From: Streptomyces capillispiralis
GTDB taxonomy: Bacteria > Actinomycetota > Actinomycetes > Streptomycetales > Streptomycetaceae
Reading direction: 5' to 3'
Length of the DNA stretch: 64,000 nt
Assembly: GCF_007829875.1 (NCBI RefSeq)
Contig: NZ_VIWV01000001.1
Location: forward strand, 2,108,001-2,172,000
A program made the position numbers and the translations under genes. The notes below the pieces were generated by a model. That model saw only the letters and a list, made by a program, of their open reading frames with translations. It made no database searches and was not told the DNA's origin. This document shows, one piece after another, positions 26,837-35,240 of this stretch; the first letter of the stretch is position 1; each line of letters starts with the position of its first letter.

Positions 26837-28725
26837 GGGTGGAGGGGGTTGGCGATGGAGACGTAGACGGACTGGGTGTCGACCGGACCGACGAGTTCGT
26901 CGAGGCCGTGCAGCCGGGTCAGGAGGTTGGCCTTGCAGCGCAGCACGGGTGAGTCGAGCAGGAGGGCGGGCAGCGTGCTGCGCGTGCCTGCCGCCGCGGA
27001 GGCCAGGAACCGGCGGAAGGCCGCGAGCAGCAGCCGTTCGTCGGCGAGGCGCTGGGAGCCGAAGGCACCGACGAGGCCGAGGACGTTGTTGATGCCCACG
27101 TAGTAGGCGAAGCGTTCGTCGGCGACCTCGTCGGGGACGAAGGTGTCGCTGTGCTCGCCGATGCCGGGCAGCCGGGCGTCGAGTTCCGCGCGGCGCGACT
27201 CGCGGAAGTAGTAGCCCTGGTTGTCCCGGTAGCGGCCCCCGCCGGGCCAGCCGTCGGCGTCCAGCAGGACCAGGGTGTTCTGCTGGTGCGCCTCCAGGGC
27301 GATACCGGCCGCTCCGTCGAGCCGGAGCACGGGCCGCACCACATGGTGGAGGTACCGCAGGAACCACTCGGCGGCGACCGTCCCGGCGGATCGCCCCGTC
27401 CGGGCGGCGAGGCGGGTGACGAGTTCGGCGAGCCGGGACCGCGTCCGTGCCCCGGGGCGGGGAGAGACGAGTCCGGCGAGGCAGGCGACGTCGTCCTGCG
27501 GCCGGAACGGGTTGTGCCGGATCACCACGTCGAGCCCGTGCACCGGGTCGCCGTCCGGCTCGTTCACGGCGAGCCAGGCCGGGTCCCGGACGATGTCGAA
27601 GCCGGGGTGCTCGGCCCGCCACTGCCGGGACAGTCCGGTGCGCAGCAGCCGGTGGACCTCGACGCCCCGGTGGAGTTCCTTGCGGAGGTTCTCCCGCCGG
27701 GAGTTGGTGATGCGCAGACCGAGGGACAGCTTGAGCATGGCGGGCGCACCGGTGCGGTGAACGGTGCGTACGGAGGAGGTGGGGTGCCAGGGGGCGCCGT
27801 GGGCGCCGAGGTCGCGGAGCAGTCCGGCGTCGAGCAGGCCGGCCGTCTCGGGGCGGTGGCGGATCTGGCGCTGTTGCCAGGGGTGGACGGGGAGGGCGGC
27901 GTAGCCGTCCGGCAGGGGCAGTCCGCTTCCGGCGAGGCGTGCGGTGAGCCGGGCCGCGGTGACCGGACGACCGCTTTCCGTCCAGGCGGAGTCGGTGGCG
28001 AGCAGCGAGGGGGCGACGGCCATCCAGTGCAGGGGGAAGGAGCCGCGCAGCTCGGGTGAGTAGTGCCGCGCCTCGGCGTCGGCGAGGCCCTCGCGGCTCT
28101 TGGGGTCCGGGTGCAGCGGATGCCCCAGGACGAGGGCCTGTTCCGCGGTGAGGAAGAGGTCGGGGTGGCCGGCCGGGTCCGCCCGCCGGGCGGCGACGAA
28201 GGATTCCACGCGCCGGACGGAGTCGGCGACGCGCGAGACGAGGTCGGTGCAGTCGCCGGGCTCCGCGGCGCGGGGAGCCGGCTCGGCGGGAGTGGGCGGC
28301 GAGCCGGCCGTCCGCCCGGGCCGGGTGCCGGGGTGAGCCGGTGTCGGGACACCGGCGTTCTCCCTGCTCAGGAGGGCGGCGAGCAGGACGGCGTCGACCG
28401 GTGGGGCGGGGGGCGGCGCGTCGGCCAGGTGCGGGAGGCCGAAGCGGTGCCAGCCCGTCGGAGACCAGTACAGGACGGGGACGAGCAGGGCCGTGCCGCT
28501 GGACGGCAGGAGGAGGCGCAGGACGTCACCGTCCGGAGCGGGCACGCCGGTCTCGCGCACCCAGCAGCGCAGCAGGTTCTCCAGGGCCGCCGCCTGGGCC
28601 ACCCGGCGGGGGTCCGGATGCTCCAGGGGGCACGTGTCCCGGAACCGCGCGGTGTCGTGCGGCTCCGTCTTCTGGTGGGGGACCGGGGAGTGCGTGCGGT
28701 CGGCCGGGGCGGGGGTCGTGTGCAA
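26833..28725 (-). CDS. IucA/IucC-family NRPS-independent siderophore synthetase
   Basis: About 630 residues. Adenylating synthetase that joins a carboxylic acid (citrate or a half-ester) to an amine or hydroxylamine. Landmarks: PVHPWQQRQIRH, LKLSLGLRITNSRREN, EAHQQNTLVLLD and the C-terminal FhuF-like ferric reductase/transporter stretch around CKANLLTRL. TTG at 28725 behind GAGGA is the best start; an ATG would need an N-terminal extension of low-complexity sequence. Coupled to the downstream acetyltransferase. No decarboxylase, aminotransferase or monooxygenase gene is adjacent and no iron-box operator was found, so precursor supply must come from elsewhere. Confidence 0.9.
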   Translation of the reverse strand: MHTTPAPADRTHSPVPHQKTEPHDTARFRDTCPLEHPDPRRVAQAAALENLLRCWVRETGVPAPDGDVLRLLLPSSGTALLVPVLYWSPTGWHRFGLPHLADAPPPAPPVDAVLLAALLSRENAGVPTPAHPGTRPGRTAGSPPTPAEPAPRAAEPGDCTDLVSRVADSVRRVESFVAARRADPAGHPDLFLTAEQALVLGHPLHPDPKSREGLADAEARHYSPELRGSFPLHWMAVAPSLLATDSAWTESGRPVTAARLTARLAGSGLPLPDGYAALPVHPWQQRQIRHRPETAGLLDAGLLRDLGAHGAPWHPTSSVRTVHRTGAPAMLKLSLGLRITNSRRENLRKELHRGVEVHRLLRTGLSRQWRAEHPGFDIVRDPAWLAVNEPDGDPVHGLDVVIRHNPFRPQDDVACLAGLVSPRPGARTRSRLAELVTRLAARTGRSAGTVAAEWFLRYLHHVVRPVLRLDGAAGIALEAHQQNTLVLLDADGWPGGGRYRDNQGYYFRESRRAELDARLPGIGEHSDTFVPDEVADERFAYYVGINNVLGLVGAFGSQRLADERLLLAAFRRFLASAAAGTRSTLPALLLDSPVLRCKANLLTRLHGLDELVGPVDTQSVYVSIANPLHP

Positions 28726-29179
28726 GGCGGGTCCTCGTCGAGTGGTTCGGGGACGTCCGGTGGGAGTCCGGGCGGGGCGTCGGTCCCGCCCGGCCCGCGC
28801 CGGGCCGGGGGCGGACCGGCGCCCGCGACGGCGGTGGGAGGGACCGCGGCCGCTCGTCGTCCGCCGGTGCGGGCGCGGAGCCCTCACCGCTACCAACCCC
28901 GGACCGCTCACCGGGTTACGGGCTGCCTCGGGTCGCCCGGTCGCCTGCGCCGGCGGCTCCGGGGCCCGTCGGCCTCAAACCGGCAGATCTCCGGACGAGT
29001 GGCCAGGTCAGGCGGCTTGTAGCCGAACCGTTGCCGTTCCGGCGGACGTCCCCCACGGCGAGCGCATAGTGTGTGGTGCCGTTCCCGCAGGCCGTGGGAG
29101 CGACCGCGCACCCCTCGCCGGGTCCGGGTCGGAGCACGGCCGAAGCGCCAAGTCCGTTCGTTCCAGGGGGAGTCAGATC
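28726..29179. other. Divergent gap between siderophore synthetase and lipoprotein gene
   Basis: A 454-base gap. I looked for a TTAGGTTAGGCTCACCTAA-like iron box and found none. A GGGGGAG ribosome site lies before 29180. Possible promoter-like GCATAGTGTG near 29070 for the rightward protease gene, without a clear -35. The upstream sequence of the synthetase gene is very G+C-rich and otherwise featureless. Confidence 0.4.
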
Positions 29180-30400
29180 ATGCGATCCATACGGCCGTCG
29201 TCCAGCCCGCGTCGAGGGGGGAGGGCGCGCCGCTCAACCTCCCCCGTTCTCGCGGCTGTTGCGCTCGCCTCGGCGCTCGCCCTCACCGCCACCGCCTGCG
29301 ATTCGGGGGACGCCGACGCGAGCGCCGACACCTCCGCGACCGCCGGCGCCGACGACGGCAAGCTCAAGATCCCGGACGACATCAGGGACCGGCTCAAGGA
29401 GCACGGGATCGACATCGACCAGTGGAAGAACGGCGCCTGGAAGAACTGGGACAAGGACGACTGGCTGCGCGAGGCGCAGGACTACGTCAACCCGATCATC
29501 GAGGACCTGTGGGACCCGGACCGCATGCGGGACGCCGAGGAGCCGGACCAGGGGGTCGACGAGAGCGACATCTCCCGTGACCAGGGCGTGACCGACCCCA
29601 CGCCTGACCCGGTGCGGGCGGAGGCCGTCGCGGCGTCGTACCACGCCAACGCCCCCACCTCGGGCAAGGTGTTCTTCGACTCCCCCGAGGGCACGATGGT
29701 GTGCTCGGCGACGGTGGTGCAGGACCCGGCCAACCCGGGCAAGTCCAACATGGTGTGGACGGCGGGCCACTGCGTGCACGCGGGCAAGAAGGGCGGCTGG
29801 TACCGCAACATCGCGTTCGTGCCGTCGTACAACGACTCGGGCAAGTCGGCGCAGGAGCTGGAGACCGCCACCAAGGAGGAGATCGCTCCGTACGGCGTCT
29901 GGTGGGGTGACTGGGCCCAGACCTCGGACCAGTGGATCGAGCAGGGCGGCTCCACGGGCGGTGACGGCGCCTCGTACGACTTCGCCGTCATCCATGTGAC
30001 GCCGGAGAAGGGCGGAAACGGCAAGTCGCTGGAGGAGACGGTCGGTTCGGCGCTCCCGGTGGACTTCGACGCCCCGGCGGTGCCCGAGGTGAAGGAGATG
30101 ACGGCGATCGGTTACCCGGCCGCTCCGCCGTACGACGGTCAGACGCTGTTCCGCTGCCAGGACCGGCCGGGCCGGCTGTCGCTCACCGCCTCCGACCCGA
30201 CCATGTACCGCATCGGGTGCAGCATGACCGCGGGTTCGTCCGGCGGCGGCTGGATCGCGGCCGGCGCGGACGGGAAGCCGGCGCTGGTGTCCAACACCTC
30301 CATCGGCCCGGTGACGTCGGGCTGGCTGGCCGGCCCGCGCCTGGGTGACGAGGCCAAGGGCGTGTACGACGCGGTCAGCGGGAAGTTCGCCGGACAGTGA
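29180..30400 (+). CDS. Secreted trypsin-like serine peptidase (putative lipoprotein), copy A
   Basis: A 406-residue protein: Arg-rich n-region, hydrophobic helix (about residues 23-36) and a lipobox-like ALTATAC with Cys40, so likely attached to the outer face of the membrane. A conserved Trp-rich segment (residues 60-118) precedes the chymotrypsin-fold domain. Catalytic triad candidates are His197 (TAGHCVH), Asp267 (YDFAVIH) and Ser354 (GSSGGGW). Start ATG at 29180 behind GGGGGAG. It is followed by a paralogue 128 bases downstream. The Trp-rich region may be a pro-domain or a binding module. Confidence 0.85.
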   Translation: MRSIRPSSSPRRGGRARRSTSPVLAAVALASALALTATACDSGDADASADTSATAGADDGKLKIPDDIRDRLKEHGIDIDQWKNGAWKNWDKDDWLREAQDYVNPIIEDLWDPDRMRDAEEPDQGVDESDISRDQGVTDPTPDPVRAEAVAASYHANAPTSGKVFFDSPEGTMVCSATVVQDPANPGKSNMVWTAGHCVHAGKKGGWYRNIAFVPSYNDSGKSAQELETATKEEIAPYGVWWGDWAQTSDQWIEQGGSTGGDGASYDFAVIHVTPEKGGNGKSLEETVGSALPVDFDAPAVPEVKEMTAIGYPAAPPYDGQTLFRCQDRPGRLSLTASDPTMYRIGCSMTAGSSGGGWIAAGADGKPALVSNTSIGPVTSGWLAGPRLGDEAKGVYDAVSGKFAGQ

Positions 30401-30528
30401 CCGCCACGCCCGGTCCCGGTGCCGCCGCGCACCCGGGGCCGGGCGGGGGCGGCGGCACCAGCTGCCGCCCCGGCTCGGGATCGACGCGCGGCAGGACATT
30501 CATTCACCACAACGGGGGTCATCGCACC

Positions 30529-31737
30529 ATGCGTTCCATTCGTACGTCCGCTCCGCCCAGGCGTGGACGCCGCACCGTCCTCACCGCCACCGGGCTCGTC
30601 GCCGCGCTGGCGCTCACCGCGACCGCGTGCGGCGGTTCCGGTAAGGACGAGGCGAGCGACAAGCCCGACGCCACCACCTCGCAGGCCGCCGGCGGCGACG
30701 GCGGCAAGGTCACGATCCCGTCCGACCTGGCGGACAGGCTCAAGGAGCACGGGATCGACGTCGACCGGTGGAAGGACGGCGGCTGGGAGGACTGGGACAA
30801 GGACAAGTGGCTCAGGGAGGCCAAGGACTTCGTCAACCCGGTGATCGAGGGCCTGTGGAAGCCGGAGCGGATGCGCTCCGCCGAGGAGGCGGACAAGACC
30901 GTCACCACCCAGGACGCCTCCGCGGCCGAGGGGGTCAGTGACCCCGAGCCGGCCCCGGTCGATGCCCAGGCCGAGAAGACGCCGTACCACGAGAACGCGG
31001 CCCCGGTCGGCAAGGTCTTCTTCGACTCCCCGGAGGGCCCGAGCGTCTGCTCCGGCACCGTGATCAAGGACGTCAACCACCCGGGCAAGTCCAACCTGGT
31101 GTGGACGGCCGGGCACTGCGTGCACGCCGGCGGCGAGGGCGGCTGGTACCGCAACCTGGTCTTCGTCCCCGCCTACAACGACCTCGGCAAGTCCGAGGCC
31201 GAGCTGGGCAGCGCGAGCGCCTCCGAGGTCGCCCCCTACGGCAACTGGTGGGCGGACTGGGCCTCGACCTCGGGCGGCTGGATCCAGGGCGGCTCGGACA
31301 CCGGCGGCGACGGCGCGCCGTACGACTACGCCGTGCTGCACGTGAAGCCGGAGCAGGGCGGCAAGTCCCTGGAGGAGACCGTCGGTGCCGCGCTCGACGT
31401 GGACTTCTCGGCCCCGTCCGCGGCCGAGGCGGGCGAGATGGGCGCCTGGGGCTACCCGGCCGCGCCGCCCTACAACGGTCTGCAGATGTTCAAGTGCCTG
31501 GACACGCCGGGCCGTTTCTCGCTCAGCCCCGGCCTGCCGGCGATGTACCGCATCGGCTGCACCATGACCGGCGGATCGTCCGGCGGCGGCTGGTTCCGGG
31601 TGCGCGACGGCGAGACGGTGCTGGTCTCCAACACCTCGATCGGCCCGATGGACAACACCTGGCTGGCGGGCCCGCAGCTGGGCGAGGACGCCGAGGCGCT
31701 GTACCAGAACATGAGCAGGACCTACGGCGGTCAGTGA
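30529..31737 (+). CDS. Secreted trypsin-like serine peptidase (putative lipoprotein), copy B
   Basis: A 402-residue paralogue of the preceding gene with the same architecture: lipobox Cys34 (ALTATACGG), Trp-rich segment (RLKEHGIDVDRWKDGGWEDW and following, residues 70-117), His196, Asp266 and Ser351 as triad. The two proteins align over their full lengths with the strongest identity around the Trp-rich region and catalytic motifs. Start ATG at 30529. A clear terminator follows, so the two genes likely form one unit produced by tandem duplication. Confidence 0.85.
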   Translation: MRSIRTSAPPRRGRRTVLTATGLVAALALTATACGGSGKDEASDKPDATTSQAAGGDGGKVTIPSDLADRLKEHGIDVDRWKDGGWEDWDKDKWLREAKDFVNPVIEGLWKPERMRSAEEADKTVTTQDASAAEGVSDPEPAPVDAQAEKTPYHENAAPVGKVFFDSPEGPSVCSGTVIKDVNHPGKSNLVWTAGHCVHAGGEGGWYRNLVFVPAYNDLGKSEAELGSASASEVAPYGNWWADWASTSGGWIQGGSDTGGDGAPYDYAVLHVKPEQGGKSLEETVGAALDVDFSAPSAAEAGEMGAWGYPAAPPYNGLQMFKCLDTPGRFSLSPGLPAMYRIGCTMTGGSSGGGWFRVRDGETVLVSNTSIGPMDNTWLAGPQLGEDAEALYQNMSRTYGGQ

Positions 31738-31748
31738 TCCGCACACGT

Positions 31749-31789
31749 GAAGGCCCGCCTCCGCACTGCGCGCGCGGGGGCGGGCCTTC
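31749..31789 (+). terminator. Hairpin terminator after peptidase pair
   Basis: GAAGGCCCGCC (31749-31759) pairs perfectly with GGCGGGCCTTC (31779-31789). Serves convergent hflX as well. Confidence 0.85.
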
Positions 31790-31807
31790 GTCCTGCCGGA
31801 GGGCCGG

Positions 31808-33301
31808 TCAGCCGGCCGGGGCCGGAACGTACGGCGTGAGTTCCGCCGCGAGCTCCTCGTGCACCCGCACCTTGAGCAGGGTGCCCTCCCCGGTGTGCTC
31901 CTCGGAGATCACCTCGCCCTCGTCGTGGGCGCGGGCGACCAGCTTGCCGTGGGTGTACGGCACGAGTGCCTCGATCTCCACCGACGGACGCGGCAGCTCG
32001 TTGTCGATGAGCGCGAGCAGCTCGGCGATGCCCTGGCCGGTGCGGGCCGAGACCGCGATGGAGCGCTTCTCCACCCGCAGCAGCCGCTGGAGCGTCAGCG
32101 GGTCGGCCGCGTCGGCCTTGTTGATCACCACGATCTCGGGTACGCCGGTGGCGCCGACGTCCCGGATGACCTCGCGCACGGCGGCCAGCTGCTCCTCCGG
32201 GACCGGGTGCGAACCGTCCACCACGTGGAGGATCAGGTCGGAGTCGCCGACCTCCTCCATGGTGGAGCGGAACGCCTCGACCAGGTGGTGCGGCAGATGG
32301 CGCACGAAGCCGACCGTGTCGGCCAGCGTGTAGAGCCGTCCGCTCGGCGTCTCGGCCCGGCGCACGGTGGGGTCGAGGGTCGCGAACAGGGCGTTCTCGA
32401 CCAGGACGCCCGCGCCCGTGAGGCGGTTGAGCAGCGAGGACTTGCCGGCGTTGGTGTAGCCGGCGATGGCGACGGAGGGCACCTTGTGGCGCTTGCGCTC
32501 CTGGCGCTTGATCTCGCGGCCGGTCTTCATCTCCGCGATCTCACGGCGCATCTTCGCCATCTTCTCGCGGATCCGGCGCCGGTCCGTCTCGATCTTCGTC
32601 TCACCGGGACCACGGGTGGCGAGGCCGCCGCCCTTGCCGCCGCCCATCTGCCGGGACAGCGACTGACCCCAGCCGCGCAGTCGCGGCAGCATGTACTGCA
32701 TCTGCGCGAGCGCCACCTGCGCCTTGCCCTCGCGGGACTTGGCGTGCTGGGCGAAGATGTCGAGGATCAGCGCCGTACGGTCGATGACCTTGACCTTGAC
32801 GACGTCCTCGAGGTGGATGAGCTGGCCCGGGCTGAGCTCACCGTCGCAGATGACGGTGTCCGCGCCCGTGTCGAGCACGATGCCGCGCAGCTCCTCGGCC
32901 TTGCCGGATCCGATGTAGGTCGCCGCGTCGGGCTTGTCGCGGCGCTGGATCACGCCGTCGAGCACGAGGGCACCCGCCGTCTCCGCGAGGGCGGCGAGCT
33001 CCGCCAGGGAGTTCTCCGCGTCCTGCACGGTTCCCGAGGTCCACACCCCGACGAGCACGACCCGCTCCAGACGGAGCTGCCGGTACTCGACCTCGGTGAC
33101 GTCCTCGAGCTCGGTGGAGAGGCCGGCGACACGGCGGAGTGCCGCGCGCTCGGAACGGTCGAACTGGTCGCCGTCCCGCTCCGAGTCGATCTCGAGGCTC
33201 CAGGCGACGTCCTCTTCCATCAGGGCATCGGCCCGAAGACCCTCGGGATGGGTGTGCGCGAAGCGCTTGGTGTCCTGGGAAGGGGAAGAAGAGGAGGTCA
33301 T
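31808..33301 (-). CDS. hflX: GTPase HflX
   Basis: A 497-residue ribosome-associated GTPase that splits stalled ribosomes. N-terminal HflX domain (about 90-230) with the Gly-rich linker RQMGGGKGGGLATRGPGE, then the G domain: G1 GYTNAGKSSLL, G3 region DTVGFVRHLP, G4 VINKADAAD. The ATG at 33301 gives MTSSSSPSQ; an upstream in-frame start is not favoured. Member of the conserved block hflX, M1 peptidase, rsh, dapF, miaA, miaB, all leftward. Confidence 0.95.
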   Translation of the reverse strand: MTSSSSPSQDTKRFAHTHPEGLRADALMEEDVAWSLEIDSERDGDQFDRSERAALRRVAGLSTELEDVTEVEYRQLRLERVVLVGVWTSGTVQDAENSLAELAALAETAGALVLDGVIQRRDKPDAATYIGSGKAEELRGIVLDTGADTVICDGELSPGQLIHLEDVVKVKVIDRTALILDIFAQHAKSREGKAQVALAQMQYMLPRLRGWGQSLSRQMGGGKGGGLATRGPGETKIETDRRRIREKMAKMRREIAEMKTGREIKRQERKRHKVPSVAIAGYTNAGKSSLLNRLTGAGVLVENALFATLDPTVRRAETPSGRLYTLADTVGFVRHLPHHLVEAFRSTMEEVGDSDLILHVVDGSHPVPEEQLAAVREVIRDVGATGVPEIVVINKADAADPLTLQRLLRVEKRSIAVSARTGQGIAELLALIDNELPRPSVEIEALVPYTHGKLVARAHDEGEVISEEHTGEGTLLKVRVHEELAAELTPYVPAPAG

Positions 33302-33458
33302 TGGGTCCTTACGTCGTTGGGAAACCGTCTGCGGCGACGGACCGGTCCGCGGACCCGCCGTCACTGTGCACAACGTCCGGGCGCCCCGGGAGATTCCCGT
33401 GCCCCGCGCTGTGCGGACCGGACGATGGTCGCACGGCGCGGCCCGCCCGGTCACCGTG

Positions 33459-35093
33459 TTATTCCCGGCTTCCGCGCGGTCGATGCGCGCCCGTGTCCGG
33501 CAGGGCCGCGGTCCGGTGGTCGTGCGTGCCCGGGCGGGGGTCGGCCGTCGTGGTCCGGGCCGTGGACCTCCACTTTGGGTGGCCGGGCATGGGCGGTGTC
33601 CTGGTTCCGTACAGCCAGGGGTACAGGAAGCCGGTCAGGTCGCGTCCGGCGACCTGGGAGGCGAGACGGACGAAGTCGGAGGTCGTGGCCGTGCCGTCGC
33701 GGTGGCGGGCGACCCAGTCGCGTTGCAGGCGGTCGAAGGCGGTGCGGCCGATCTCCTGGCGCAGGGCGTACAGCACGAGCGCGGCACCGCCGTAGACGTT
33801 CGGCCGGAAGATGCCGATCTTCCGGCCCGGCTCGGGCGGCTTCGGGGCGGCGGGCGGTCCGCCGGACGCGCGCCAGCCGTCGGAGGCCTCGTAGGCGGCC
33901 TTCATCCGGGCCTCGAGGGGCCGGCCGCCCCGCTCCTGCGCGTACAGCGCCTCGTACCAGGTGGCGTGGCCTTCGTTGAGCCACAGGTCGGACCAGGTGC
34001 GGGGGCCGACGCTGTTGCCGAACCACTGGTGCGCCAGTTCGTGCACCATGATCGACTCGACGTACCAGGCGGGCAGGGCGGGATCGGTGAACAGGTCCCG
34101 TTCGAAGAGGGAGAGCGTCTGCGTCTCGAGCGCGAAGCCGGTGGACGCGTCGGCCATGAGCAGCCCGTAGGTGGCGAACGGGTAGCGTCCGGCCTTCCCC
34201 TCCATCCACGTGATCTGACCGGGGGTCCTGGCCAGCCACGGTTCGAGCCTCGCGCGGTCCCGGGTGGGGACGACGTCCCGCAGCGGCAGACCGTGCGGGC
34301 CGGTGCGGTGCAGGACGGTGGAACGGCCGATGGACACCTGGGCGAGCTCGGTGGCCATGGGGTGCGGGGTCCGGTACGTCCATGTGGTGGCCCGGCGCGT
34401 GCGGTCGGCGCCGGCGGGCAGCCCGTTGGCGACGGCCGTGTGACCGTCCGGCGCGGTGATCCGGAAGGTGAACACGGCCTTGTCGGACGGGTGGTCGTTG
34501 CACGGGAACACCAGGTGGGCGGCGTCGGCCTGGTTGGCCATGGCGAGGCCGTCCGCGGTGCGCACCCAGCCGCCCTCGCGGTCCCCGGCCACGGGATCGC
34601 TGGTGTGCCGCACGGTGACGCGCGTCCGCTCGCCCCGGTCCGGTACGTCCTCGGGGGTGATCACGAGGTCCTCGCCGGCGGCGGCGAAGACGGCCGGAGC
34701 CCCGTCGACCTCGACCGAGGCGACGGTGCCGTGGGCGAAGTCGAGGTTGATCCGGTCCAGGTCGGCGGTGATCCGGGCGTCGATCGTGGTGACGGCCCGC
34801 AGCGGCCGGTCGTTGCGACCGGGGTAGGTGAGGGCGAGGTCGTACGCCAGCACGTCGTAGCCGGGGTTGCCCAGGTGGGGGAAGAGACGGTCGCCGATGC
34901 CCAGCGGGACGGCGGGGGGACTCGCGGCGAGGAGGCAGACGGAGACGGCGGGGGCGAGCAGCGCGGTGGCCGTCCGCCGGCGGTGCGCGTGACCGGTGTC
35001 GGCACGGGAGGCACGGTGGCGGGCCGGGGCCCGGACGGTCCGGTCGTGGGGTGCGGCGCCGTCGGAGGCGTGGCGGTGGGGGGTGAGCGGCAT
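33459..35093 (-). CDS. M1-family zinc metallopeptidase (secreted/membrane-linked)
   Basis: A 544-residue aminopeptidase-type enzyme. Zinc site HELAHQWFGN with His351 and His355, third ligand Glu374 in WLNEGHATWYE, 18 residues downstream as in family M1. A hydrophobic segment at residues 41-65 (ATALLAPAVSVCLLAASPP) after an Arg-rich start indicates export or anchoring. The usual GAMEN exopeptidase motif appears as the divergent TGFALET, seen in a sub-branch of the family. It is followed by hflX downstream and preceded by the rsh gene. Confidence 0.9.
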   Translation of the reverse strand: MPLTPHRHASDGAAPHDRTVRAPARHRASRADTGHAHRRRTATALLAPAVSVCLLAASPPAVPLGIGDRLFPHLGNPGYDVLAYDLALTYPGRNDRPLRAVTTIDARITADLDRINLDFAHGTVASVEVDGAPAVFAAAGEDLVITPEDVPDRGERTRVTVRHTSDPVAGDREGGWVRTADGLAMANQADAAHLVFPCNDHPSDKAVFTFRITAPDGHTAVANGLPAGADRTRRATTWTYRTPHPMATELAQVSIGRSTVLHRTGPHGLPLRDVVPTRDRARLEPWLARTPGQITWMEGKAGRYPFATYGLLMADASTGFALETQTLSLFERDLFTDPALPAWYVESIMVHELAHQWFGNSVGPRTWSDLWLNEGHATWYEALYAQERGGRPLEARMKAAYEASDGWRASGGPPAAPKPPEPGRKIGIFRPNVYGGAALVLYALRQEIGRTAFDRLQRDWVARHRDGTATTSDFVRLASQVAGRDLTGFLYPWLYGTRTPPMPGHPKWRSTARTTTADPRPGTHDHRTAALPDTGAHRPRGSRE

Positions 35094-35240
35094 GCCTCAC
35101 GGCTATCAGCGCGCGCGGGTGCCGCGGCGACGGCGCGCTCCCGGCCCACCCGATCGGGTAATCACACCGCTGGGCCGGTGCGCCGAGTGCCGACGCCCGT
35201 CGGCCGTCGGCCGTGGTGGTGAGGGTGGGCGGGGCCCGGG

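Noticed and set aside
28726..29179. Iron-box (DmdR/IdeR) operator in front of the siderophore synthetase
   Set aside because: No TTAGGTTAGGCTAACCTAA-like 19-mer with a reasonable number of matches was found in the gap.
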